Assembly (NCBI GenBank): GCA_026389895.1
Contig: JAPLGZ010000073.1
Span: 1 to 34,634, forward strand
Length of the DNA stretch: 34,634 nucleotides
Origin: Chloroflexota bacterium
Lineage (GTDB): Bacteria > Chloroflexota > Anaerolineae > Caldilineales > Caldilineaceae
Direction: 5' to 3'
The translations under genes and the position numbers were made by a program. Under the pieces are notes generated by a model. It saw only the letters and a list, made by a program, of their open reading frames with translations, searched no databases and was not told the DNA's origin. Below are positions 1 to 8,357 of this stretch, piece by piece. Every line of letters starts with the position of its first letter. Position 1 is the stretch's first letter.

Positions 1-1
1 T

Positions 2-1210
2 GCGCAGATGACAGCCGATGTCGCCGATATTGGTAAGTTGGCCGCCTATGCCGATCTGATCGTGGCCGACAGCCCGTTCAACGCCCAAGATCTGATCGAG
101 CAGCACCAATGTGACCCCGACCGCGTGCGCGTGCTGCCATTAGCGGTGCCGCTTGAGGAATTTAGCCCTGGCCCTGGCGATCCAGCCTTGCGGGCGCGTT
201 ATAAGTTGGAAGGGCGACGGACGATTCTCTATGTGGGGCGAGTGGCAAGCCATAAACGGGTGGATCTGTTGGTGGAAGCTTTGGCCTTGGTCAAACAACA
301 GATTCCGAATGCGGCTTTGCTAATTGCGGGGGATCACAATACAAATCCGGCTTTTACGAAAGTGGTGCAAGAAATCCGCCAGCGAGCGCAGACCTTGCAG
401 ATCGCCGACGATGTGATCTTTACCGGGCGCGTCGATGCGATTGCGCCTTTTTATCAATTGGCCGAAGTCTACAGTTCCGCCAGTTTGCATGAAGGGTTTG
501 GCGTGCCGCTGATCGAAGCGATGGCCTCGGGCATCCCGGTGGTGGTCAGCGATGCGACAACACACCCCTGGGTGCTCGATGGCGCGGGCTTGCTGGCCAA
601 ACCGGACGATGCCACTGATCTGGCCGCCCAACTCGTGAACGTGTTGCGCAATGATCAATTATATGGTGAATTGATGCAGCGCGGGTTGGCGCGCGCCAAA
701 GAATTTTCACTTGAACAGTATAATATTCACTGGATCGAAATTGTGGCGGAAGCCACTGCTTGGTTGCCGCAACGGCCCTATCCTTTTATGCGGCTACCGC
801 CACTGGCTTCGCTTAAAGAGAAAACAAGCCAGGAGCTGCCAATTGGTGTACAAGCCGCGCCCAACCTGCTGACCCTGACTTTGACCGAAGATGTGGCGCA
901 GTTACAAGCCGCCGCCGATGTGATGATCAAAAATTATACCGTTCGCTCAGGGTTGCCGGTCATTGGGGGGCTATTGGCCTGGTTACGGCGCAATCTTACC
1001 TCTCATCTGCGCGAACCCTACCTGGATCCGATGTTTCGCCGTCAGGAAGGTTTTAATTGGCTGGTCGTGCATACGTTTCATCACCTGGTGCATCAACTGG
1101 CGCAGGTGAGCCAGCCGACGAATGATGACCGTGTGGCAAAATTAGAGGCCGAAGTGGCCGAATTACGGGCTGAGTTGGCGCGGCAACGCAATGACAATGG
1201 GGTATCATGA
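2..1210 (+). CDS. GT4-family glycosyltransferase, 5' end outside window
   Basis: The reading frame is open back to base 2, and the first visible residues align with the middle of the two paralogous glycosyltransferases at 2436 and 6936. The true start is therefore upstream and roughly 110 residues are missing. The visible part holds the C-terminal Rossmann half of a GT-B enzyme: the LYVGRVASHKR donor-domain opening and an HEGFGVPLIEAMASG segment with the E-x7-E motif typical of GT4 retaining transferases. Such enzymes move a sugar from a nucleotide donor to a lipid-linked glycan at the inner membrane face. The last 100 residues (about nt 909-1207) are a separate module, ADV...Y.V.S.LP.IG.L followed by TSH...YLD and RQ...N, ending in a charged coiled coil. 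Both paralogues carry the same module. Donor and acceptor cannot be read from sequence. Confidence 0.9.
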   Translation, partial: AQMTADVADIGKLAAYADLIVADSPFNAQDLIEQHQCDPDRVRVLPLAVPLEEFSPGPGDPALRARYKLEGRRTILYVGRVASHKRVDLLVEALALVKQQIPNAALLIAGDHNTNPAFTKVVQEIRQRAQTLQIADDVIFTGRVDAIAPFYQLAEVYSSASLHEGFGVPLIEAMASGIPVVVSDATTHPWVLDGAGLLAKPDDATDLAAQLVNVLRNDQLYGELMQRGLARAKEFSLEQYNIHWIEIVAEATAWLPQRPYPFMRLPPLASLKEKTSQELPIGVQAAPNLLTLTLTEDVAQLQAAADVMIKNYTVRSGLPVIGGLLAWLRRNLTSHLREPYLDPMFRRQEGFNWLVVHTFHHLVHQLAQVSQPTNDDRVAKLEAEVAELRAELARQRNDNGVS

Positions 1211-1240
1211 ACAGTGGCATGAATCGCTCATGCCACTGTT
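1210..1240 (+). terminator. Perfect 13-bp stem-loop at the stop codon
   Basis: A 13-nt arm (1210-1222, AACAGTGGCATGA) is followed by a 5-nt loop (ATCGC) and its exact reverse complement (1228-1240). The left arm starts on the last base of the GT4 stop codon. Only four T residues follow, so this is either a weak intrinsic terminator or an mRNA-stabilising hairpin that separates the GT from the epimerase. Confidence 0.6.
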
Positions 1241-1305
1241 TCCAGATTGACCCAGGGATGGGCCTGGTCGAAAAAGTAGGGCAAACAACGATAATTTTTG
1301 CGAGT

Positions 1306-1313
1306 AGGGAGAG
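1306..1313 (+). promoter_or_regulatory. Ribosome binding site supporting a GTG start
   Basis: The sequence AGGGAGAG lies 7 nt before the GTG at 1321. An in-frame TAA sits immediately before that GTG (1318-1320), so no earlier start is possible in this frame. The GTG is therefore the best start for the epimerase. Confidence 0.6.
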
Positions 1314-1320
1314 CAATTAA

Positions 1321-2358
1321 GTGGACGCGCAACGAATTTTAATTACGGGTGGCGCCGGTTTTATCGGCTCAAATCTGGCCCACCGTTTATTGCAGGCAGG
1401 TCATACCCTGACGATCTTTGATAATCTATCGCGCTCTGGCTGCGAATCTAACCTTGCGTGGCTGCGCGATAGCTTTGGTCCGGCGGCTTTCCAGGTGGTG
1501 CGCGCCGATTTGACCGATTTTGCCGCCTTGCAGCGGGCGGCCGAGGGGGCGGAGCGGATCTATCATCTGGCTGGGCAAGTGGCGGTCACCACCTCTGTGC
1601 AGAATCCACGCCGGGATTTTGAAAGCAATGCCCTGGGCACGTTTAATGTCCTAGAAGCTGCTCGCCTGGTAGGCGATAATCCTATCGTGCTCTATACCAG
1701 CACCAACAAAGTCTATGGCGGCATGGAGGATGCCGAGATCCGTGAAGAGGCAACGCGCTATTCGTATGCCCATCTGCCCTACGGCATCCCAGAAACCCAG
1801 CCGCTCGATTTTCATTCGCCCTATGGCTGTTCTAAAGGAGCCGGCGACCAATATACGCGTGATTATGCTCGCATCTATAACTTGCGCAGCGTGGTCGTGC
1901 GCCAGAGTTGCATCTATGGCTATCGACAGTTTGGGATCGAGGATCAAGGCTGGATCGCCTGGTTTATCATCGCCGCGCTCAAACAGCGCCCCATCACGAT
2001 CTATGGCAACGGCAAACAGGTGCGCGATGTGCTTTTTATCGACGATTTGCTAGACGCCTATGAGGCTGTGGTGCAGAACATCGACAAAACGGCTGGTCAA
2101 ATTTACAACATTGGCGGCGGTCCCGCCAATATGATGAGCATCTGGGCCGAATTTGGGCCCCAACTGGAGAAGTTATTGGGGCGACCGGTGCCCGTTACCT
2201 TTGGCCCCTGGCGTCCCGGTGACCAACCGGTCTATGTCAGTGATATTCGCAAGGCGGAGCGCGAGTTGGGTTGGAAGCCGCAAGTGAGTGTACATGATGG
2301 CACCGAGCGGCTCTTCAACTGGATTCGTGACAATCAGGCGCTATTTGCGCATTTATGA
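1321..2358 (+). CDS. TyvE-like NAD-dependent sugar-nucleotide epimerase (extended SDR)
   Basis: This 345-residue extended short-chain dehydrogenase/reductase has the N-terminal Rossmann motif GGAGFIGSN (residues 10-18) and the SDR YxxxK pair in SPYGCSK. Several signatures match the CDP-paratose/CDP-tyvelose 2-epimerase (TyvE) branch: HLAGQVAVTTS, STNKVYG, DFHSPYGCSKGAxDQY, RQFGxEDQGW and GNGKQVRDVL. Length fits that family (about 340). TyvE inverts C2 of a CDP-3,6-dideoxyhexose. The exact substrate here is unknown, because no cytidylyltransferase or dehydratase for that pathway is in the window, and a UDP- or GDP-sugar epimerase remains possible. It is the only visible sugar-nucleotide enzyme of the locus and lies between two GT4 genes. 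GTG start, supported by an upstream AGGGAGAG. Confidence 0.87.
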   Translation: MDAQRILITGGAGFIGSNLAHRLLQAGHTLTIFDNLSRSGCESNLAWLRDSFGPAAFQVVRADLTDFAALQRAAEGAERIYHLAGQVAVTTSVQNPRRDFESNALGTFNVLEAARLVGDNPIVLYTSTNKVYGGMEDAEIREEATRYSYAHLPYGIPETQPLDFHSPYGCSKGAGDQYTRDYARIYNLRSVVVRQSCIYGYRQFGIEDQGWIAWFIIAALKQRPITIYGNGKQVRDVLFIDDLLDAYEAVVQNIDKTAGQIYNIGGGPANMMSIWAEFGPQLEKLLGRPVPVTFGPWRPGDQPVYVSDIRKAERELGWKPQVSVHDGTERLFNWIRDNQALFAHL

Positions 2359-2435
2359 GTTAGTTCTTCAATCCGCACCTGGTAAGCTTTTTACCTAAAG
2401 ATTTGCCCTTGCTGCTAAAAGAGATGATCGAAACA

Positions 2436-3839
2436 ATGTTACCAATTCGCACTGCTGCTATTCTGACCCCGACCGCGCGCATTGCCGACGCGAGTGGCCA
2501 ACATACCATCGACCTGGCGCGTGCACTCCAGCGCATGCAGATGCAGGTCGAAGTGATCTGTAATTATGCAACCGGTGTCATGCCCGATGATATCCGCGCC
2601 ATGGCGCGCATCGACGAACAATCGACCTATATGCCGTCACGCGAGCTGACCATTGTGCAATACCCGGTCTGGTTTCCGTTGGCCGAGCGTTTTCGCCAAA
2701 CGCATGGCACCGCCATTTTTTGGTATCACGGGGTGACGCCGCCTGCGCTGTGGAGCACCGAAGATGGCCTGCAAACCATGTACATTTCGCAAAAAAATAG
2801 TGAGCTGGCCTGGCATGCCGATCTGGCCGTGGCCGCCAGCCCCTTTACGGCGGCTGAACTAACGCACAATGCTGGCTACCCCAGTGCGCGCATTCGCGTG
2901 GTGCCCTATACCGTAAACACCAGCCATTTGAGTCGCCCGCCAGCGCCAGAAATTTTAGAGGCGCTGCGCGCCCAATGGCAACTACAGGGGAAACGGGTGT
3001 TGCTCTATGTCGGGCGTGTGGCTGGCAACAAACGGATCGATCTGTTGGTGGATGGCTTGGCCAAGTTAACGCCTACCTATCCAGAGCTTGTCCTTTTGAT
3101 TGTGGGTGATCATGATGGTCCACCCTCGGCGCAGGAACTTACGCAACGGCTGCGCAGTCAGGCGCAAAAACTCGGCATTGCGGATCGAGTGATCTTTACA
3201 GGGGCCAAATTGGATGTTGCGCCCTATTATTATCTGGCAGATTTTTTTGTTCATGCCAGCCTGCATGAAGGCTTTTGTATTCCGTTGATCGAGGCAATGG
3301 CGGCGCGTGTGCCCATTGTGGCCAGCGCCAGTGGAGCGATGCCCTGGGTGCTCAACGCCCAGACCGCAAGCCAGGATAGCGTAGGGCTAACGTTTACGCC
3401 GGGTGATGCGGACGCCTTGGCCCAGCAGGTGGAACGTCTGTTGACGAATCCCGGGTTATGTAATACGCTGATCGAACGTGGGGTGCGGCGCATTGTTGAA
3501 TTTGACCAAGCGCATTTTGAACAGCGTGTCGCCGATGTCATCGCCGAAGCCAGAACCTTCACGCCCAAAAAATTAATTCAACCGCTCAGTGGTGATCTGT
3601 ATCACCCGGCCGATGTCGCGCTGCATGGGTACCGCGTGCGCTCCAATCTGCCTTTGATTGGCCGATTGATTGAGAAGGTGCGCACTAATAGCACAAGCCA
3701 CGTCAAGGAAGCCTATTTGGATCGTATCGTTGAGCGCCAGGTGCACTACAACCGTCTGCTGGCCGACGAGCTTAACCGGTTGCATACGGAGATTGCCCAT
3801 TTGCGCGTGCAACTAGACGAGTTGCGTGAGAAATTGTAG
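2436..3839 (+). CDS. GT4-family glycosyltransferase with C-terminal coiled-coil module
   Basis: About 467 residues forming a GT-B fold enzyme. The N-terminal half contains QHTIDLARAL and FWYHGVTPPALW. The C-terminal half opens with LYVGRVAGNKR and carries HEGFCIPLIEAMAARVP, in which Glu278 and Glu286 form the E-x7-E donor-site motif. The tail (nt 3603-3836) is the module shared with the GT4s at 2 and 6936: ADVALHGYRVRSNLP, then TSH, YLD, RQ..YN, and a heptad-like Leu/Glu/Arg coiled coil. The best overall relative visible is the gene at 6936, and its length favours the ATG at 2436. TTG 2403 and ATG 2424 are in-frame alternatives, and none has a strong Shine-Dalgarno. Probably a cytosolic, membrane-associated step in surface glycan assembly. 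Confidence 0.88.
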   Translation: MLPIRTAAILTPTARIADASGQHTIDLARALQRMQMQVEVICNYATGVMPDDIRAMARIDEQSTYMPSRELTIVQYPVWFPLAERFRQTHGTAIFWYHGVTPPALWSTEDGLQTMYISQKNSELAWHADLAVAASPFTAAELTHNAGYPSARIRVVPYTVNTSHLSRPPAPEILEALRAQWQLQGKRVLLYVGRVAGNKRIDLLVDGLAKLTPTYPELVLLIVGDHDGPPSAQELTQRLRSQAQKLGIADRVIFTGAKLDVAPYYYLADFFVHASLHEGFCIPLIEAMAARVPIVASASGAMPWVLNAQTASQDSVGLTFTPGDADALAQQVERLLTNPGLCNTLIERGVRRIVEFDQAHFEQRVADVIAEARTFTPKKLIQPLSGDLYHPADVALHGYRVRSNLPLIGRLIEKVRTNSTSHVKEAYLDRIVERQVHYNRLLADELNRLHTEIAHLRVQLDELREKL

Positions 3840-3972
3840 AAAGGCTTTGGGTAGTTGTCTGTCTGTTTATGCCAGGGAAAGTTCAGCTTTATCGTGTTTG
3901 AATGCCTCGTTGTCCAGCGTTGCGCATGGTCACGAGTCATGTTCATGGCAGTAGTTGCAACAGGCCAACGCC

Positions 3973-4087
3973 ACCCCCACCTAACCTCCCCCAAACGAGG
4001 GGAGGAACTGAGATGGGAAGGCCGGAACAGTGTGTTCTGTCCGACCAACAACTCCCTCCCTCGTTTGGGGAGGGCTGGGGTGGGGCT
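3973..4087. repeat. Double-hairpin (REPIN/MITE-like) element, copy 1
   Basis: The left half forms a hairpin with arms CCTCCCC/GGGGAGG around CAAACGA (3985-4005). The right half forms CCCTCCC/GGGAGGG around TCGTTTG (4054-4074). The two halves are also inverted repeats of each other, since ACCCCCACCT at the left edge pairs with the AGGGCTGGGGTGGGG side on the right. The 48-nt spacer is partly conserved in the other copies (GGAACTGA... and ...CTGTCC). It encodes no protein and has no transposase nearby. Confidence 0.8.
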
Positions 4088-4126
4088 GCTTGGCGGTAAA
4101 TATGCCGGCTAGCGAAGGTCAACCGC

Positions 4127-4240
4127 ACCCCCACCTCACCTCCCCCAAACGAGGGGAGGAACTGAGGTGGGAAGGTCGTTGCAGATCGTGCTGTCCGACC
4201 AACGGCTCCCTCCCTGTTTGGGGAGGGTTGGGGTGGGGCG
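4127..4240. repeat. Double-hairpin (REPIN/MITE-like) element, copy 2
   Basis: This is close to copy 1 over its whole length. The left hairpin is identical (CCTCCCC/CAAACGA/GGGGAGG, 4139-4159). The right hairpin is CCCTCCC/TGTTTG/GGGAGGG (4208-4227). The spacer keeps AACTGAGGTGGGAAGG and CTGTCCGACCAAC. It lies 40 bp after copy 1 in the same orientation, giving a period of about 154 bp. Confidence 0.8.
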
Positions 4241-4382
4241 CTTGGCCTGTTATCTGCTTTTCCATTTTTTCTATTGTCTGTGTAATACAAGTAACCTGCG
4301 TCTGTAATTGTACGACTTGGTACATACGGTTAGCGTTAGGATATCGTAAGGTTTGTATGCACTGAATGCTCTGAAAATCCTG

Positions 4383-4396
4383 TGCAAGCGCTTACG
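4383..4396. promoter_or_regulatory. Candidate LacI-type operator palindrome
   Basis: The sequence TGCAAGCGCTTACG has the AAGCGCTT core and the spacing of LacI-family (GalR/CcpA-like) operators, with one outer base off the symmetric form. It is centred about 45 bp before the start of the FG-GAP gene, where an operator could act. The call rests on a single site and no regulator gene is in the window. Confidence 0.25.
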
Positions 4397-4433
4397 GATA
4401 TTTATTGTGGGAAAGATATAAGAATATTGCTCT

Positions 4434-6935
4434 ATGGCTAAAAATTTAATCAGTCAAACCAGAGATAGTTATGTGGTTCGCAAGCTCCGTACAATATCTA
4501 AGATGCATCAGCTAACAATTTTTGCCCTGGTGTGTGTCGCCGCTTATGTTGGCTTCAACGGTCAATTGACGCGTTTGCTAGCCGCGCCTGATGCTGATAT
4601 CGATATCCCGTTGACTAGTGGGCCATCCCTCACCTCTGTCCCGGTCGTTTTGGATCTGGATGGCGACGGTCCGCAGGAGATTGTATTGGCCAGTGAAGGG
4701 GGGATCCTTTCGCTGATCAGCGGCAAAACCAACCAGGTCCTTTGGACAAAAAATCTCGCCGAATACCTCAAGGGGTATAGCAACGTCCATGTGGAAGCGG
4801 GCCTTGCGGCCGGTGACCTGGATAATGATGGCAAGATCGAAGTAGTCATCGCCACGGGTGGGCGACCAGTGACCTCGGCCAAACCGGGCGCTATAATCGT
4901 GTTGACCTATGTCGGTGGTGCGACGCCCTTTGCCCTGAGAGCGGGCTGGCCGCGCTACGGTTTTGATGAACTAGGGGGATCGAGCGGGGGCAATCAACCC
5001 GATGGCGCGCCCGACGGCTTTCTCTCGACACCGGCGATTGGCGACATTGACGGTGACGGCCAAAAGGAGATTGTGATCGGCGGCATGGATCGGCGAATTC
5101 ATGCATGGCATGCCGATGGCAGTGATGTGCTTGGCTGGCCCATTGATCGGACAAAAAATCTGACGCGCGACAATATCTCTTCCCCGGCGCTGGCCGACTT
5201 GGATAACGATGGCAAGGCCGAGGTCATTATCGGCACCAACAGTTTTCGCGTCTGCCCCAACCCCTACCTCTTCGTTGTGCTCAAGGGTGATGGCACCTTT
5301 TACCCAGGTTGGCCCGTAGAAACAACGGATAATATCGCCTCGTCGCCAGCGGTGGGTGATCTCGATGGTGATGGCTTCCTCGATATTGTCGTGGGCACCG
5401 GCAACTATGATGAACATTGCCAGCAAGCGGCCGATGGCAACAAAGTCTATGCCTGGGATCGCAATGGTCAACCATTGCCCGGTTGGCCCCGTCCTACCGC
5501 CGGCAACATGGAAACCTCACCAGCGATTGGCGATATTGATGGCGATAATAAGCTAGATGTGGTGATCGGATGCCATGATTATAACAATCGCGCCTGCAAC
5601 ACGCTCTATGGCTGGCATGGCGATGGCAGCGCGTTGGCGGGCTGGCCAGTCCAAAGCCTGCACCCTGATTATCCCAGCACCTTTGATGTATGGGACAGTA
5701 CACGGCTAGCCGACATTGATGGTGATGGCGCGGTCGAAGTGCTGGCGGCCGATGCGCTAGACGTGATCGTCATCAAACCCAATGGCACAATTGAGCAACC
5801 GGCCAAACGGACAACGCACCTCTATCACCCCCCTGGCCTGACCATTACCGATATTGATCATGACGGCCTGCTGGAAACCATCGTCATTGGCAAAAATGAG
5901 GCCAATGGGCTTGGTATTGTCCATATTTGGCAGGAGACGGGATCGGCGACTGGTAATGTGCCCTGGCCTACCTTCCATCGTGATATGCAACGTAGCGGTT
6001 TGCAACTGCCGCTCTCGTCAATCTCGGGGCGCGTTACCGATAAAGCTGGGGCAGGCGTTGCCAACGTGACCATTAGTGCCGGGCCGAAAAGTGTCGTTAC
6101 CGATCAAAATGGCAATTATACCCTGGCGAATCTCCTGAGTGGCGCCTATACGGTGCAGCCATCCAGCCCAAACCAGTCGTTTGAGCCTGCTGCACGCACC
6201 ATCACCATTCCACCGGCTGCCACTGACCAGAATTTCGTTCAGCGTGCTGATCTGATTCATGGCTATGTTCAGCAAAGTAACGGTATTGCCTTCAAGGGCG
6301 CGCCCCTCAAGCTGAGTAATGGGGCGCAGACAAGCAGCGACGAAAACGGCTATTACGAATTCAGTGATCTGAATCGGCAAACCTATACAGTCACGCCAGA
6401 CAAATCTGATCTGCGCTTTGTGCCTGGGGAACAGACGGTGAAGCTGCCGGATCTCGCGTTCTATGATTTTATCGTGCTGGCGGCGCCGGTCTCTAAAACG
6501 TTTAGTAAACCAAACGATGCCGCCCTGCGTTATGAAGATACACAAGGGTTGCCAACCTCCTTTGATGTGCCAACGACCCGCACCATTAACGTCACCCTGG
6601 CCGTCACGCCGACGTTGCCGCCTGCGCCAGACCAAGATATTTTTACGGGGCACGCCTTTCAGCTCACCATGCGCGATAACCGTACCGGCGAGGTTGCCCA
6701 ATCGCATGTGGTGATCAATTATAGCGACGCTGATCTACGAATTATTACGGAGAGTGGCCTGGCGCTCAAAGTGTGGACTGGGCAAAACTGGCAGACCTTG
6801 CTTGCACGTTGCCCCAATGCGAACCCAACGTTGAATACCGAGACAAACACCTTTAGCGCGGACCTGTGCGACGAAGGGCTCTTTGCCCTTTTTGGCCCTA
6901 CCCAACGCGTCTTCTTGCCATTAGTGAAACGCTAA
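4434..6935 (+). CDS. Secreted FG-GAP/VCBS beta-propeller protein with two CarboxypepD_reg-like domains
   Basis: 833 residues. A membrane segment at about 27-43 (LTIFALVCVAAYVGF) acts as signal peptide or anchor. Eight calcium-binding-type FG-GAP loops follow, with D-x-D-x-D-G cores near residues 73, 129, 204, 256, 309, 367, 427 and 473 (for example DIDGDGQKEIVIGG), which predicts a seven- or eight-bladed propeller. Two carboxypeptidase-regulatory-like beta-sandwiches come next (about 530-600 and 608-680), each with the VTDQNGNYTL / SSDENGYYEF type turn. The chain ends in FLPLVKR, a short tail I associate with exported Chloroflexota proteins. Likely exported and possibly glycan-binding, but no enzymatic residues were recognised. 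The ATG at 4503 is an alternative start. The stop abuts the next start with no gap (TAA then ATG). Confidence 0.85.
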   Translation: MAKNLISQTRDSYVVRKLRTISKMHQLTIFALVCVAAYVGFNGQLTRLLAAPDADIDIPLTSGPSLTSVPVVLDLDGDGPQEIVLASEGGILSLISGKTNQVLWTKNLAEYLKGYSNVHVEAGLAAGDLDNDGKIEVVIATGGRPVTSAKPGAIIVLTYVGGATPFALRAGWPRYGFDELGGSSGGNQPDGAPDGFLSTPAIGDIDGDGQKEIVIGGMDRRIHAWHADGSDVLGWPIDRTKNLTRDNISSPALADLDNDGKAEVIIGTNSFRVCPNPYLFVVLKGDGTFYPGWPVETTDNIASSPAVGDLDGDGFLDIVVGTGNYDEHCQQAADGNKVYAWDRNGQPLPGWPRPTAGNMETSPAIGDIDGDNKLDVVIGCHDYNNRACNTLYGWHGDGSALAGWPVQSLHPDYPSTFDVWDSTRLADIDGDGAVEVLAADALDVIVIKPNGTIEQPAKRTTHLYHPPGLTITDIDHDGLLETIVIGKNEANGLGIVHIWQETGSATGNVPWPTFHRDMQRSGLQLPLSSISGRVTDKAGAGVANVTISAGPKSVVTDQNGNYTLANLLSGAYTVQPSSPNQSFEPAARTITIPPAATDQNFVQRADLIHGYVQQSNGIAFKGAPLKLSNGAQTSSDENGYYEFSDLNRQTYTVTPDKSDLRFVPGEQTVKLPDLAFYDFIVLAAPVSKTFSKPNDAALRYEDTQGLPTSFDVPTTRTINVTLAVTPTLPPAPDQDIFTGHAFQLTMRDNRTGEVAQSHVVINYSDADLRIITESGLALKVWTGQNWQTLLARCPNANPTLNTETNTFSADLCDEGLFALFGPTQRVFLPLVKR

Positions 6936-8357
6936 ATGACCCTTGCACCGCGCCGACTGTCCGTTGATATTCTCGTCAATGCGGTGCGCAGCAGCGAAGC
7001 CACCGGCGATCATACCATCGCGCTGGCGCGAGCGCTGGTGCGGCAAGCGGTCACGGTGCGGATTTTTAGCAATGCCGTCGGTGCTTTACCCGCCGACATC
7101 CAAATAATTACCCAACAGATCGACGCCGCCGCTTACCCGGGTGGCGCCGATCTGTTGATTGTGCAATATGGCATCTGGCATCCGTTGGCGGAACTGTTAC
7201 GCAGCACCAAGACACCGGCGCTCTTCTGGTATCATGGCGTCACCCCGCCCGAACTTTGGTCAAACGCGCCTGATCGGGCGGTGCTGCACAATGCGCGCCA
7301 ACGGACGAACCTGGTCTGGCAGACCCGGCTGGCTGTCTGTACCAGTGCTTTCACCAAAACGGAGCTACAACAGCTCACCGGCTACCCGGAAGAGCGCCTG
7401 GTCATTGTGCCGTTGGGCATCGACGTGACTGCTTTCGCCACACCGCTTGCGTCCCAACAGATTACGGCGTTGCGAAACAAATGGCAGCTTACGGGCAAAC
7501 GCGTCTTGCTCTATGTCGGTCGAATCGCCGAACACAAGCGGATTGATCTGTTGATCGCCGCGCTCGGCCACTTGCACAAGGATTTTCCCACGTTACACCT
7601 TTTGATCGTGGGTGACATTGCCGCTACCACCGCCACGCGCGACTTCCATAAACAATTACAGGCGCAAGCAATTCACTTGGGCGTCGCGTCCGCTGTCACC
7701 TTTACAGGGCGCGTCGAAACCGTGATCCCCTATTATCACCTCGCTGAAATTTATGCGCAGCCAAGCCAACATGAGGGGTTTTGTGTCCCTTTGGGCGAAG
7801 CAATGGCCGCCGGTACGCCGGTCATTGCCAGCCGCAGCGGCGCGATGCCGTGGGTGTTGAACGCTGACGTTGCGCCCGCGCAAGCTGCCGGCGCGCTCTT
7901 CACGCCTGGCGACAGCGCCGATCTGGCGCGGCAGATCGAGCGCCTCTTAGCCGAACCGAGCTGGCGCGCGACGTTGATCGCACGCGGCAAAGCGCGCGTC
8001 GAGGCTTTTACGCTCGCACAATTCGACCAGAATGTCCAGCAAGTGCTAGCTGCCGCGCTCGCCTGGTCACAGCAGCCACCGCCCGTCGCGCCCTATCAGG
8101 ACAATGCGTTGGCTACCAGCGCTGATGTCGCCCTGCGCGGGTATAGGGTGCAGTCAAAAGTTCCAGGGCTGGGGCGCTTGATCGAGTGGTTGCGGACAAA
8201 CAGTACATCTCACCTCAAGGCTGGGTACTTGGACCGCATCATCGAACAGCAGGTCAATTATAACCGGTTGCTGGCGCAAGAGATCGATGGCCTGCACCAG
8301 GAACTGGCGGATATAAAGCAGCAGATTGGCAAGTTAACAGAGGATCACGAGGATTAG
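6936..8357 (+). CDS. GT4-family glycosyltransferase with C-terminal coiled-coil module
   Basis: 473 residues, paralogous to the enzyme at 2436 from end to end. Shared segments include GDHTIALARALV, IVQYGIWHPLAELL, FWYHGVTPPELW, LYVGRIAEHKR and HEGFCVPLGEAMAAGTP, with E-x7-E at about Glu280/Glu288. Its tail (about nt 8114-8354) repeats the shared module ADVALRGYRVQSKVP, TSH, YLD, QQ..YN plus coiled coil. The ATG directly follows the stop of the FG-GAP gene, so translation is probably coupled, although these products act on different sides of the membrane. The final five codons (EDHED) and the stop are the first unit of a 15-nt tandem repeat, so the C-terminus has been shaped by repeat expansion. 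The acceptor is unknown. Confidence 0.9.
   Translation: MTLAPRRLSVDILVNAVRSSEATGDHTIALARALVRQAVTVRIFSNAVGALPADIQIITQQIDAAAYPGGADLLIVQYGIWHPLAELLRSTKTPALFWYHGVTPPELWSNAPDRAVLHNARQRTNLVWQTRLAVCTSAFTKTELQQLTGYPEERLVIVPLGIDVTAFATPLASQQITALRNKWQLTGKRVLLYVGRIAEHKRIDLLIAALGHLHKDFPTLHLLIVGDIAATTATRDFHKQLQAQAIHLGVASAVTFTGRVETVIPYYHLAEIYAQPSQHEGFCVPLGEAMAAGTPVIASRSGAMPWVLNADVAPAQAAGALFTPGDSADLARQIERLLAEPSWRATLIARGKARVEAFTLAQFDQNVQQVLAAALAWSQQPPPVAPYQDNALATSADVALRGYRVQSKVPGLGRLIEWLRTNSTSHLKAGYLDRIIEQQVNYNRLLAQEIDGLHQELADIKQQIGKLTEDHED

Larger units (their letters stand above)
3840..4433. other. 594-bp gap holding two double-hairpin repeats
   Basis: No credible gene is present. The short open frames here run through the inverted repeats and translate to proline/glycine-rich low-complexity peptides on both strands. 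The gap contains two copies of the approximately 115-bp repeat (3973-4087 and 4127-4240), then about 190 bp of more A/T-rich leader before the FG-GAP gene, including a LacI-type palindrome at 4383-4396. Nothing recognisable was seen in 3840-3970. Confidence 0.7.

Noticed and set aside
3943-4290. Open frames on both strands across the double-hairpin repeats
   Set aside because: They translate to proline/glycine-rich repetitive text produced by the G/C-rich inverted repeats and have no family features.
6018-6707. 229-codon open frame antisense to the FG-GAP gene
   Set aside because: It lies wholly inside a gene with clear domains on the other strand and shows no recognisable motif.
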